From positions 74,836,188-74,900,187 of the forward strand of contig OZ035961.1 in the NCBI GenBank assembly GCA_964034945.1: a DNA stretch of 64,000 nucleotides, written 5' to 3'. How positions within the stretch are numbered: the first letter of the stretch is position 1; each line of letters starts with the position of its first letter. The translations under genes were made by a program, and so were the position numbers. Shown one piece after another: positions 49,667 through 60,647 of this stretch. A model generated the notes under the pieces. The model was not told the origin of the DNA, did no database searches, and worked only from the letters and a program-made list of their open reading frames with translations. Source of the stretch: Chrysopilus asiliformis (lineage: Eukaryota; Arthropoda; Insecta; Diptera; Rhagionidae).

Positions 49667-52600
49667 TTAAACAAAACCCAAGGAGACATTTAAGCACATG
49701 CCCAATGTTAAAATTCCAATGGAAATAATCAGAATGGTGAAACAAAGGTAATTCGCTTGTATTGGCATCTTGTAGAGTTTCGCAGACATATGCAAAGATG
49801 ATGCAAACATGAGTGTTGAATCCAAATCTTCTGCCGCGGTATTGTGGTAGACGAATGGTCGTACACGTATTTGATGTCCACTCGCTTGCGTAGATCGACA
49901 CGCTCGCGTTACAGAAGCCGCTTGAAAAAATGGTACTAAGCCAATAATCAACCACATGAAGAAGTTCGCTATGCTCAACATGAAAACCTTAATTGGACCA
50001 TTATTAAAGTCGTATTCCTTAAAAAGGTAAACTAATCCAGCAAATGCATATGAAAGGTTCATAACGGTAAAAAAACAAATTGGTGTTGCAACTTTTCGGT
50101 TTAAGTGTTGCAAAAGTTTACGAAATTCCAATACTTCCTGATTAAAAGAGATTTAAAATTATGAAAGATATATATTTTAGTTCAAAAAATCATTTTTACC
50201 CTCATCCAATCGAGTGTGGCGATAGCGTGTTGAACTAATTTTTCCTTTAAGTTGTATAAGTGTAGCCGAAGTAGATAGCATTCAATGCAGTAGCTCGTTA
50301 GAACAATCATTTGAACAAGGTCATGGATAAAAATTGTCAATATTAGAAAAATCTGAAAATTCGTAATTTTTTTGTTTGTTTGTAAGTTACAGCTATGACA
50401 TACCAAGTAAGTTACGCTACCGCATTACGCTATTTTTAAAGATAGTCAAACAAGACATTTTCATTTCTACGAAAGATTTTTAATTCCGCAACCAAACAGA
50501 TAGAAGAACCTTTTATAAAAGGAAAATATGGCTTAATACACAACGGTGGTATAATAACTTTCTTCCATAATTAAACCTCATGTGATCAAAAATCTCGGTA
50601 TAATGAGATAGAAAGTAAAAATTTAACACAGTTCTGATTTGTATCAAGTGTTAAACTACATCCAACAACGGGAAAAATTAAGCATATCTTACCTCATAAA
50701 AAAAGAACAAGTTTTACGCTATTTGCTCGATAGCGGTTCATTTTTGAAAAATATTGGAATGACAAAAAGTCTTTAGAACAACGTCGGGAGAGCTTTGAAA
50801 ATTCTCGGGCATTCACTGCCACTGACAAGCGATTTATGTATATCTCTATAGCGATTTTGGCACAAAAGATGATAATTTTCCAGTGATTTTTGCTGTGATA
50901 AATGAAATGGGAAATTTTTCAGATCTCAATTTAGAGAAATTCAATTCAGCGGGATTTATATCGGAAAAATGTGGCCGAGTCACCGTAAATGTTGTGTCGG
51001 ACCAATTGCATTTTGCTTTTAAGTTATCAAAAAAAAATTATGTGTAAGGAACCATAATTTTTTTTTTTTTTGCTTTTTAAAAATTATAACAGTAACTTGA
51101 CGGTTCCGTACTACTTCCAATTATAACAGTAACTTGACGGTTCCGTACTACCTCCAGAACTTAGCCTTGTATTTTACAAAAAACGGATCTGCACAAAATT
51201 TCAAGTCTGTAGTTCAATCCGTGCGCCCGCAATCCGCGCCACAGACGGACGGACGGACGGACATGCAAAAATTAATTATTTTTATCATTCTAAACACACT
51301 GGTGTAATTCATTTTTGTGTGTGATCTTGGTGTTACAAACGGTAAGGCAAATTTAATACACTCATACCTCGCTATACGGCCGCTCTTTAAACGGCTTTTC
51401 GCTATAACGACCTTCTTTAATTATGGCACTTTTTCGATTTACGGCCCAAAATGTTTCGTTATACGGCCCAAAAAAAATCGCGAAAAAAAAACAAAAGCTA
51501 TAATTGCCATTCTGGCAATTATTGAAAACCCGTATGGTAATTTAAGTGAATGGCGAACAGTTGTATCAAAATTCCACTCTGAAGGCAAACTTTTCAATAA
51601 GATTTTTTAAAATTCATTCCAATTGGATTTTGATGTATGGGAGATTTATGTAGAATCATATCCTAGACAACTTTTGTTCTTGCACTTTTTTGATAAGATG
51701 CACCGTTTTTCACAAAAAACGTTTTCGTTCGTATGGGGGGTATCCCCCCTAATAGTCCATTTTTGCTTATGAACGAACTTAGCCTCGCATTTTACGAAAA
51801 ACGGATCTGCGCAAAATTTCAAGTCTGTAGCTCAATCCGTGCGCCCGCAATCCGCGCCATACGCGGACGGACGGACATGCAAAAATTAATTATTTTTATC
51901 ATTCTAAACACACTGGTGTAATTCATTTTCGTCATCAGATTAGAACCGATTTAAACATTTTAAATTATGTTTTTTATTATGTATATGGACATGTACAGAT
52001 GAATTTTTTTTAAGTTATCTTTTTATGTACATATGTATTTTTTTTTTGTTATTGAAATTATTCTTATATTACTTGTTATGTATTTTTATTTTGTATGTAA
52101 GCATTTTTAAATTTAACAAAAAGAAAAAAAATGCATTTTAAACTCAAAACTACGTTATTTAAAAAAATTGGAACGGATCCTATTGAATTTGTATGGGTTT
52201 GTATGAAAATAATTGATTCGTTATTCGGCTTTTCGCTTTACGGCCAACTTTCCCGGAACGTATCTAGGCCGTAAAACGAGGTATGAGTGTATATCCTTTG
52301 GTTTCACCATACGGATATACAAACTTTATAAATGTCAAATTATTACACCAAATTGGTGAAATTGAAACAACAACTTGTTATTAAAAATTGAGATCCAACC
52401 CAATTTAACACAAATCGCCCAAGAAAAAGTTCGGGAGACCTATATTTTCAGGAAGAGTGATTTTTAAAAAGGGCCAGACAACATTTCGAAGCCTGAAAAA
52501 TAAAGAAACAGTCACTATTCACATAGGATATGTCTAATATTGTTCAGAATTTAAATGGAATTTAGTATTCTTAAAAGGTACTTGCTCAGGACTATGTAAA

Positions 52601-53830
52601 AACTGAGATATGGCGGTCTTAAGGAGCAGAAAGTGTTCCAAGTGGTAACATCTCATTTTTCTAATTTTTGCTGGCTTTTGGCAGAAATTAATATTTAAAA
52701 AAAATTATATCCTTAGTTTTTAAACTGAAATTCGCCAGTTAAAAACGTCATGTTCTTTGAAATTCGAGAAAAAAGTTTTTTGACTCCAGAAATATATTAG
52801 ATTTATGAGTACTGAATTGTACTACTTACTTTCAGCATATACTGCACTTTACTCGATGGTTTTCCAAACCACTCAATTTGCAATGCGTCCGATTGAGCGG
52901 TAGCCAAAAGTATGACATAAGCCGTAAGAAAAATAAGCCACACTATTCCGCAAATAACATAAAGCCATAACGTTATACATAGCCGCCGTGGAGCATTGGA
53001 CATGAGGTAGACACGTTCAACAAGATTCTGCAGTTGTTCATTATCCGCTATTCGGAAAACGTAGATCGCTGATATGAATCCTGAAAGGTGAATTAAACTA
53101 GGCACTATGTAGACAAACAACATTTCACCAATATCGAAAGCCTGCTTATAGACAACATTATTCAGTTTAACTGCCAAGCTTTGGCTGAATCCACGATCGC
53201 GTCTGAAAAGATTTGTATTATTTTTTCAATAGATTTCATTGAACAAATCAGGACATACCTGAAGTCCGCGAAAAATTGCAAAAAATAGCCAATACAAAGT
53301 AATATAAATATTAGAAATGTTTGAATATGGCTGAGATACACTTGACAACATGAAGTATCGACGGTCATCGGGCGGAGGCCAACAAATCCCAGCAAATGCA
53401 CGTACGGCTGAAGAAACTATAAATAAACAATTTTCTTTTCTTCGTGGGATTCTAGTACTGAAATCTAGGATTTTTGAGTACCTTCCGTTTGCAAAAATCT
53501 AAAATAGCTGACGTTGGTTCAAGTTCAGTAATGTCTTCTATCTGAATTATTATAAAAAACATTAGATCCCAGCATATAGATATATGCTTCTGTAAAACAA
53601 AATTTGTCACCTACAACAACTTCCGTCATGCTATCGAAATCAAGACCTGGGGCCGACGAAATCATATAATGAGACGAGGCCCCATTTCCATTAAGTCTTC
53701 CGGCATTACTCCCAGTGGAGCTCGACGATGAGTATTGTTGATCCTCGAGACGATTATTTTCGTTCATATACGAACTAGATTGCCCTATTCCAGGGAAAGG
53801 GATATAGGAATATGACGGAGAATTACACAT
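49667..53830 (-). CDS. Chemoreceptor of the gustatory receptor (7tm_7) family
   Basis: Six exons on the complement: 53830-53615, 53541-53482, 53416-53259, 53202-52830, 50352-50200, 50137-49667; all have GT/AG ends and sum to 1431 bp (476 residues). Such receptors are ligand-gated cation channels in sensory neuron membranes. Seven hydrophobic segments follow a serine-rich, about 75-residue N-terminus: TFLIFILLCIGYFLQFF; VYIVPSLIHLSGFISAIY; LWLYVICGIVWLIFLTAY; FLILTIFIHDLVQMIVL; CFFTVMNLSYAFAGLVYL; FFMWLIIGLVPFF; YLCFTILIISIGILTL. Long last intracellular region and short introns fit the family. The exon 1 donor (GTAGGT at 53614) is chosen because the next possible donor gives a stop. No member-specific signature was recognised, so ligand and orthologue are unknown. 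Intron 4 is 2.5 kb and holds nested transposons. Confidence 0.82.
51079..51154. repeat. 37-bp tandem repeat, two copies
   Basis: Two copies of AATTATAACAGTAACTTGAC followed by GGTTCCGTACTAC, at the left border of repeat family B copy 2. Confidence 0.85.
51359..52289. mobile_element. pogo/Tigger-like MITE
   Basis: Ends CACTCATACCTCGCTATACG and CACTCATACCTCGTTTTACG (complement), flanked by TA (51357-51358, 52290-52291). The CAC-start, CTCG-rich ends and TA target fit pogo/Tigger. Subterminal TACGGCC motifs recur. It is inserted in repeat B copy 2 and contains repeat B copy 3. Confidence 0.88.
51490..51937. repeat. Dispersed repeat family B, copy 3
   Basis: Aligns with the complement of 22002-22535, from AAAGCTATAATTGCCA to TGTAATTCATTTT. 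It lacks the last about 60 bp on that side. It is nested inside the pogo-like element. Confidence 0.8.
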
Positions 53831-54965
53831 GTTTTAGAGAGTTAATTATTATACACATTCGATTTAATAGACAATAAAAAAAATTCATAAAAATCATTTC
53901 TTAGCACGAAATTAATACCCCCGATGGTGAATATTTAATGTATCATTATTAGAATACTATTTGAAACAAACATTTATTGAAACGGGATTCTATGAATTTA
54001 ATACTAAATTAAGACCAAAATATTGATTTATTTTCTTAAAGAATAACACGAATCTACAAAAATATCGTCAATTGCAATTGCCCGATAACCTTCGACCTTC
54101 TTCATAACTTTTAGCTTGAAGGCTTCAGCTCACTTTGAAATTTAGAAAAGAATACACGGTTGCAAGTTGTTAGCTGGCTATTCAGCTTTGTTAACGGTAT
54201 TTTATATCTATCCCTAGTAGTGATTGAAATATTTATAGAAAAAGTCTATTTCAACTATTGTATTGTTTCGAATGGTTTGGTTAATCAAAATTTTTGAAAT
54301 CAATCGCTTTTATTTGTTTTTATACTCATACATTAAAATGCCTTGAGCAGTTGGTATTTTAACTTATAAGAATCTTAAATGAAATTTTTATTATTGCTGT
54401 TTCACATCTTTTTAAACAAGTTTTTACTTTCCTGTGCTAAGCTATAGAAGGATTGTATTAACGACTGTAATCAACTCGAAAGTAGAGGTAGATTGAAACT
54501 TTCTGATCAATACAAAATCCGTTTAAGCAAAAATGCTGAGGATGGCCGTGCATCTGCCTGTTGGTATATCCGATGCACGTATGTTGAATAACTCGAGAAC
54601 ACGTTAAGCTAGCAACTTGAAATTTTTTCTCAATGAATTTTACAAAAATCGTCAAAATTCCGTTTTTGAAAATTTCTCAAAAATTATGCGCTTTTAAGAA
54701 ATTTAAAGAAAATACAATTTCCTGCATTTTTCCTTAAACGGTTTGTACGTGTCGCTAATGGTTCTTGAGATATTTAAATAAATAAAGATTTTTGAAAATT
54801 TCTCAAAAACCGTATCCTTTTTGAGACAAAATACATACATATAACTAAATTTAAATTAAGTAAAATTTCCTTCATTTTTTGCTTAATCGGTGTTTTTTTT
54901 CAAAATTTTGAATATTGCGGCAAGTTTTGTCTTGACCACTGATATTTTTCATAAAATTACTTTTA
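53831..54965. other. Upstream flank of the chemoreceptor gene
   Basis: AT-rich. Around 54520-54720 there is a short repeat-like stretch (GATGCACGTATG, TTGAAATTTTTTCTCAATG). No promoter element can be named with confidence. Confidence 0.45.
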
Positions 54966-55340
54966 GAGTAGAAATAGACGATGCGATGGTCGGCACAATT
55001 GTCGGGCCGATTTGCTGTCGCAAGCGATAATTGTATAATAGTGTATGCACACGAAATGACGGTTGGGCCCGATATCGCACGGTCGTACGTCGCTGAGCCA
55101 AAACCTGCGGTCGCATGCGGCAAATTGTATAGTGGTCTGCCACGCGACCGTCGTCGATACGATATTATTTCACAACTGTGCTGTGTGCTTCGAGAAATAT
55201 TTGCTAGTAAAAACTGATTAGAAAAATTTACTCAATCAAAATCGCAAGTAAATCGTATCGTGTGTGTGTTGTGTACGACCGTCGTCCCGATATCGGTCCA
55301 ACACAAGTCGGTATGACCATCGCATCGTCTATTTCTACTC
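54966..55340. mobile_element. 375-bp Harbinger-type MITE
   Basis: Perfect inverted ends GAGTAGAAATAGACGATGCG (26 bp identical to GGTC), flanked by TTA (54963-54965, 55341-55343). Internal CGACCGT/ACGGTCG motifs are repeated. Non-coding. Confidence 0.92.
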
Positions 55341-55936
55341 TTAAACAGGGTATTTTTTCCCTGGTATACCAGATTTTGACAAACAACAAAACTAAAATGG
55401 CAGAAACTAAACTTTTGGGTAATGCGCCTTATCGATATTTTTGAGGAAAGGAATACCTCTGGAATACACATTCAAGATATTAGAAAATGGTAGATTTGAG
55501 AGGGCAGAGTGTAGTGTCTTTCTCTTCCAGATGTTTTAAACCCAATATTTTGGCATTTGTAACACTATCCGACAAAAAACTACATATTTATGTTAACGAG
55601 GATTTTACTTTTTAGGATAATTTGACGTCGCTGATTCCGAATCTACAAGATTGGCTCTAGTTTTTAAGAAAAGCCCAATAAAGATTTATTTTTTCGAAAA
55701 AATTCCATATAAACTGAAATTTTTTGTTGTTTTTGTTGTTGCCGTGGATATTTAAAACATTTAAGGTACGGTTTCGTTGGCAGCTACCGACGGCGGCCGC
55801 TGACAGCTAGCTGTTGACAGCCGCCGTTGAAAATGACTGCTCTTGTGGCAGAACCGTGTTGGCGATTTCGTTCATGCTGTCCGACAGCTCGTCGGCGGCT
55901 GTCATTCTCCAATTATGATTTAAAATTGTTAAAAGG
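55341..55936. other. Intergenic, with a GC-rich hairpin
   Basis: Mostly AT-rich. At 55787-55832 lies an imperfect GC-rich palindrome centred on AGCTAGCT with GACGGCGG and CCGCCGTT arms. No gene is seen. Confidence 0.5.
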
Positions 55937-58900
55937 ATACCACCACTTTTTATGATTTTTGATTTTTTTATGCGCAATTTTTCTTATCGCCTTAAATATA
56001 ACATCTCTGGGCCCAAAGATTTTATCCTTAGCTTTAATATAATTTCACTTGTGGGAAAAATTTTAAAACCGCTTATTAGTAAAAATTCTGTGTGGTAACC
56101 GTTTATTATTATAATCGTCGTTTAGATGTTATTTATTTATTTATTAATCGTTGTCATATTTAGGAACGGTGTATTGTATATTTATTTTAAAATTGTAATA
56201 TTAAATTTTGATATTTATTTATGAAATTTTGGCGAAGATCCAGTAGGATGTTTTTATAAATGCATTCAAACAGAATTAAATATATTTATAAATGATTATT
56301 GAAAGGAGTTTTTGCATAATTAGAATGTTTGTGTGAGCGTTTTTAATTTAGGGCAGATGCATAACTTAAAGCCGACGGAGGAAAAAGGTAAGCCGTAACT
56401 GCTCCACCTCGTCCTGCGACATTAAAAGATTTCCTTCCCCCCTTCCACTCCTTTTTAGATTTTTTTGAAGATGAGCTTAGGTCCAGTACAAGGCACGAAT
56501 TTATTTGTAACCCGAGTAGTGGTTTGGAGAGTGGCAGGAACCATCCGGCGAGCTAAGCCCTAAGACCTTCCAACGTGCCACCCTGCCTCCTCTTCAACCA
56601 CATCAACAACGTAAAAAAGATCGAACTCGTCACTCTGGCTGTTACAAATTGGCGCAAGTCCATATGGCTGGATAAACATATTTTTCTTGGCAACAATGTA
56701 TATTAACACACACAATATTGTATATTAACACACACAATATGACACAATGTGCCATATGCACGATATATCCCATGGTGCCAATGGCACATTGGGCCGGGGA
56801 GACACCCAAACTAACTAACCCATAAATAGCAGATAATTATCTGTAAACAATACAAAATATGACTCTTAACGTCCTTCAATGGAATATCAACGGTTACTTC
56901 AACAACTACCACGAATTGCAACTACTAATTAAAAAACAGAAACCTCTAATTATCTGCTTACAAGAAACTAATCTCCCAAAAGACTACATTCCATACGTAC
57001 CGAAAGAATACTCTGCGTACTTTCAGAATACCGACAACAACTCTAGAGCTAAACACGGCACGGGCGTGTTAATTCACAAATCAATCCCCCACAAACAAAT
57101 CCAAATAAATTCCAATATTGCTGCAATCGGAATTGAGACGGACCTCACCATAAAACTCGGTATCATCAACATATACATTCCACCCACACAACCCTTCAGT
57201 TCCTCAGACCTCGACAGCCTAACCACCCTATTTAATGTCCCTCTGCTGGTTACGGGCGATTTCAACTCATGGAGTCCTTTTTGGGGGTCCTCAACAACCA
57301 ACGCCAGAGGTAGAGAAATCGAGTCTTTTATCACCAACTCGAACTTTATAATATTGAACGACGGAAATCCTACCCACTTTTCAACACATAGCTCGTTCAC
57401 TCACATTGACCTTGCTTTCATATCAGCTCAATTAGCCCCCAAAGCCACCAGTCATACTCTCGACGAACTCCATGGCAGTGACCACTTTCCAATAGTTACT
57501 ACGGTCACTCTAAACAACTCTAAAACCCCAAATTCTCCCCCTTTCAAATACCAAACTGACCGCGCCAATTGGAGCACTTACGGAACCTACTTAATTAATC
57601 ACCTATCTAAACACCCTAAGTCCCAAAATATCAACAAAGAAACAGCAATAATCCAAAAATCAATCCGATTTGCAGCCAACAACTCAATCCCACACACCCA
57701 ACCTAAAACCCGCAAACAAATAGTTCCATGGTGGAATTCTGAACTAGAGACATTACGATTAAATAAACAAATGGCTTGGAAAAACTTTAAAAAACACCCA
57801 AACAGTCCCAACCTCATTACATATCGGAAAAACAACGCCAAATTCCGCAAAGCAGCTAAAGAATCTAAAAAAGAAAGTTTTGCCAAATTCACTTCCAGCA
57901 TCTCACCAAACTCCACCCCCAAAAAAATTTGGGCCGACATCAAAACTCTCGTAGGCAACTATTCCCCATACTCAATAAATAATATAAAAACACAAACAGA
58001 AACCCTTTCCTGCCCCGTAAAAATAGCCCATTACTTCGCCAAAACCTGGTCAGACTACTCTGGCGACAGCAATTTTCCCCTTCAATTTCAGAATGCAAAA
58101 AATAGTCCCAGCTCCAACGAGGCAACTTACCACACCAACCCTGCAGCCATACCACTCGAATCTCCAATTACTATGATTGAATTGGAAAGTTGTCTAGCAT
58201 CTGTTAAAGGCAAAACTCCCGGCTACGACAAAATCTCCTATCCAATGCTAAAAAACTCACCCCTCTCACTCAAAACTCGAATCTTACACCTATTCAACCT
58301 GATATTCGACCAAGGCTCTATCCCCCAGGTTTGGAAAACTGCAAGCATCATACCGATCCCAAAACCAGACAAGCAAACCAACCTTATAACCAGCTATAGG
58401 CCTATATCTTTACTTCCATGTATTGGCAAAATCCTCGAAAAAATTATCTCAAGAAGGTTACTCTGGCTCACCGAAAATCACAACCTCCTACAACAAAGAC
58501 AAACCGCCTTCAAACCAGGTCGCGGCACAATCGATGCTCACCTCCACATAGACGAATATATCGCCACAGCTTTATCTTCCAGAAACCACATATCTATTCT
58601 TTCAATAGACTTCGAAAAAGCCTTCGACCGAATGGGAGCACACATCATCTTAAATAAACTAAGAAGTTGGAAAGCAGGACCAAAAATAACTGAATATATC
58701 AAATCATTCTTAACACATAGGAAATTCAGGATCAAATTAAAAAACGTCTACTCAGAAATTTTCCAACTAAAAAATGGAATACCCCAAGGATCGCCACTTT
58801 CAGTAATGCTCTTCATCATCGCTTTCGACGATATCAGCAAAATCATCTCCGGCTACAAAAACATCGACCACATCCTTTATGCTGACGATTTATTAATCCT

Positions 58901-60647
58901 AACCAAAAACCAGGATCTAAACCGCACATCAAGCATTCTATCGCAGCTGATCTTGGAACTAGTCAACTGGTGCAAGGAATCGGGAGCTCGAATATCCACC
59001 GATAAATCTAAACATCTACACATCTGCAAAAAAATCAACTGTAACAGCATTACAATAGTATCCAACGGCATAGAAATTTGTAACGTAGACAACTTGAACA
59101 TCCTAGGAGTAGTATTTGATAAAAAATTTAGCTTTAAGGAACATTGTTTAACTCTTAAGAACAAACTAGCTCCCAGGTTAAATATTCTAAAATTCCTAGC
59201 CTCAAAAAATAGCCAAATCCATGTCAATACTCGTGTTAACATTTCCAAAGCGATAGTTCTATCAAGAATAGATTACGGTTTACCAATCTACGGCAAATGC
59301 TCCAAGAGGACGATGCAACTCATTAAACCATCCTACCACTCTGCCGCAAGAATAAGCCTAAAAGCCTACAAAACTACTCCTATCAAAAACATCCTAACCG
59401 AAACTGGCCTTACTGCTCTAGAAGATAGATTCAAGATACTCACATCTCTTCTAGGCCCAAAAATTTGCAACTCCCGGCCATCGCCAATCATTTCTGACAT
59501 AGAGAGAATACTAAAGAGATCCAGAATACCAAAAATCAAATCCACAATTTACAACTCATTAGAATTTGTCAAAACCAACGACCTTCATCCAACAATCAAT
59601 AACACGAAACCAGAACTCTACCCTTCATGGGAATTACCAAACAACAGCTTACTCACGGACCTTGCCAGAATGACGAAACAGTCAACCAATAACGATACAT
59701 ACAAACAATCATTCGCAGCAAACATTAACCCATACGTCGAACAAAATTGGACAATTATGTATACTGACGGGTCGAAAAATATAGATGGCACTGGTTTGGC
59801 AATCACAATAGGTGAAAACCAAACAGTTATAGCAGAAAAACTACCAGACTACTATTCTATATTTGCAACAGAGACACTAGCTATTCTGAAAGCAACAAAT
59901 ATAGCCAATAAAAGCAACAAACCTACCATCATCTGTAGCGACAGTCTCCCAGCGATAAAAGCCATATCCAACCTAAACAACAATAACCCATTAAGCATCC
60001 AAATCCGCAACATACTAATAAAGAAAAAGGATAAAATAAAAATACTCTGGGTTCCTGGTCATGTGGGTATCAAAGGGAATGAAAATGCAGACGCAGCAGC
60101 TCGTGAAGCATCAAAAAGTGAAATCATAACGAATCACCCCCCAACTAAGACAGACTTCACAAAAATGATCAAAACGCACTGGAAAAATAAAATGAAAGAA
60201 AAATGGACTCAATACATCCACCACTACTCGAGGATAAATCCCCTACAAATCGTACCAACTTTTCCAACATCAACAACAGATAAAATGAACACCTGTTTCA
60301 CAAGACTACGCCTTGGACATACCATAGCTACACACAGCCACCTGCTAGCTAGAGAACCCCCATCAACATGCCCTATCTGCCAAACTGGAACCACACTAAC
60401 AATAAAACATCTAACTGAAGAATGCCCAAAAGTCAGAGAAGAATGTAACAAACTAAGTAATTTAAACTTGATTGAACTATTAGCCAGCCCATCAAGCGTA
60501 AATATCACCCTCGTTTACCAATTATTTTCAAAACTTGAATTTTCCAAAAAGATCTAAACCAACCGGACGAAAGCCCTGGTAGCTAGTTCCGTTAATTCTA
60601 TTACCTTGTAACTTTTTACATGTTAATAAATAATAATAATAATAATA
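55937..60647 (+). mobile_element. I-clade non-LTR retrotransposon without ORF1
   Basis: The 3' end is a TAA repeat (about 60624-60647), the hallmark of I elements. Likely target duplication ATTGTTAAAAGG (55925-55936) and ATTGTTAAAAAGG (60648-60660), differing by one A. ORF2 is intact (56859-60557). The 922 bp between the supposed start and ORF2 hold no gag/ORF1, unlike a complete I element. Either ORF1 was deleted or the true 5' end lies further in. Confidence 0.75.
56859..60557 (+). CDS. I-element ORF2: endonuclease, reverse transcriptase, RNase H
   Basis: An uninterrupted 1232-residue frame. Endonuclease at residues about 1-225 (LQWNINGYFNNYHELQ, VTGDFNSW, GSDHFPIV). Reverse transcriptase about 430-720, with TPGYDKISYPMLK, SIDFEKAFDRMG (about 583), GIPQGSPLSVMLF and the catalytic YADDLLIL (about 673). 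RNase H about 960-1090, with YTDGSK, ETLAIL, CSDSLPA and HVGIKGNENADAA, so all four acidic catalytic residues are present. A CxxC...H...C motif (CPICQTG...HLTEEC) sits near residue 1170. An RNase H after the reverse transcriptase is the mark of the I clade. All key motifs are intact, so the enzyme may be active. Confidence 0.93.
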   Translation: MTLNVLQWNINGYFNNYHELQLLIKKQKPLIICLQETNLPKDYIPYVPKEYSAYFQNTDNNSRAKHGTGVLIHKSIPHKQIQINSNIAAIGIETDLTIKLGIINIYIPPTQPFSSSDLDSLTTLFNVPLLVTGDFNSWSPFWGSSTTNARGREIESFITNSNFIILNDGNPTHFSTHSSFTHIDLAFISAQLAPKATSHTLDELHGSDHFPIVTTVTLNNSKTPNSPPFKYQTDRANWSTYGTYLINHLSKHPKSQNINKETAIIQKSIRFAANNSIPHTQPKTRKQIVPWWNSELETLRLNKQMAWKNFKKHPNSPNLITYRKNNAKFRKAAKESKKESFAKFTSSISPNSTPKKIWADIKTLVGNYSPYSINNIKTQTETLSCPVKIAHYFAKTWSDYSGDSNFPLQFQNAKNSPSSNEATYHTNPAAIPLESPITMIELESCLASVKGKTPGYDKISYPMLKNSPLSLKTRILHLFNLIFDQGSIPQVWKTASIIPIPKPDKQTNLITSYRPISLLPCIGKILEKIISRRLLWLTENHNLLQQRQTAFKPGRGTIDAHLHIDEYIATALSSRNHISILSIDFEKAFDRMGAHIILNKLRSWKAGPKITEYIKSFLTHRKFRIKLKNVYSEIFQLKNGIPQGSPLSVMLFIIAFDDISKIISGYKNIDHILYADDLLILTKNQDLNRTSSILSQLILELVNWCKESGARISTDKSKHLHICKKINCNSITIVSNGIEICNVDNLNILGVVFDKKFSFKEHCLTLKNKLAPRLNILKFLASKNSQIHVNTRVNISKAIVLSRIDYGLPIYGKCSKRTMQLIKPSYHSAARISLKAYKTTPIKNILTETGLTALEDRFKILTSLLGPKICNSRPSPIISDIERILKRSRIPKIKSTIYNSLEFVKTNDLHPTINNTKPELYPSWELPNNSLLTDLARMTKQSTNNDTYKQSFAANINPYVEQNWTIMYTDGSKNIDGTGLAITIGENQTVIAEKLPDYYSIFATETLAILKATNIANKSNKPTIICSDSLPAIKAISNLNNNNPLSIQIRNILIKKKDKIKILWVPGHVGIKGNENADAAAREASKSEIITNHPPTKTDFTKMIKTHWKNKMKEKWTQYIHHYSRINPLQIVPTFPTSTTDKMNTCFTRLRLGHTIATHSHLLAREPPSTCPICQTGTTLTIKHLTEECPKVREECNKLSNLNLIELLASPSSVNITLVYQLFSKLEFSKKI

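Larger units (their letters stand above)
51140..52325. repeat. Dispersed repeat family B, copy 2, split by a pogo-like element
   Basis: Same family as 22002-22498, inverted (ATTACACTG side first). The similarity breaks at 51358 and resumes at 52290 exactly at a TA, continuing ATCCTTTGGTTTCACCATAC. Confidence 0.82.

Noticed and set aside
50700..51050. Open stretch (FAVINEMGNF, NLEKFNSAGF) in the chemoreceptor intron
   Set aside because: Resembles no family clearly. Probably decayed transposon coding sequence.
53575..53620. Exon 1 of the chemoreceptor ending at GTAG|GTGACA
   Set aside because: Joining there to the next acceptor gives an immediate stop (DRRHY stop). The donor three bases earlier keeps the frame.
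49667..53830. Assignment as a CO2 receptor (Gr21a/Gr63a type)
   Set aside because: No signature I can name supports it. The family level only is kept.
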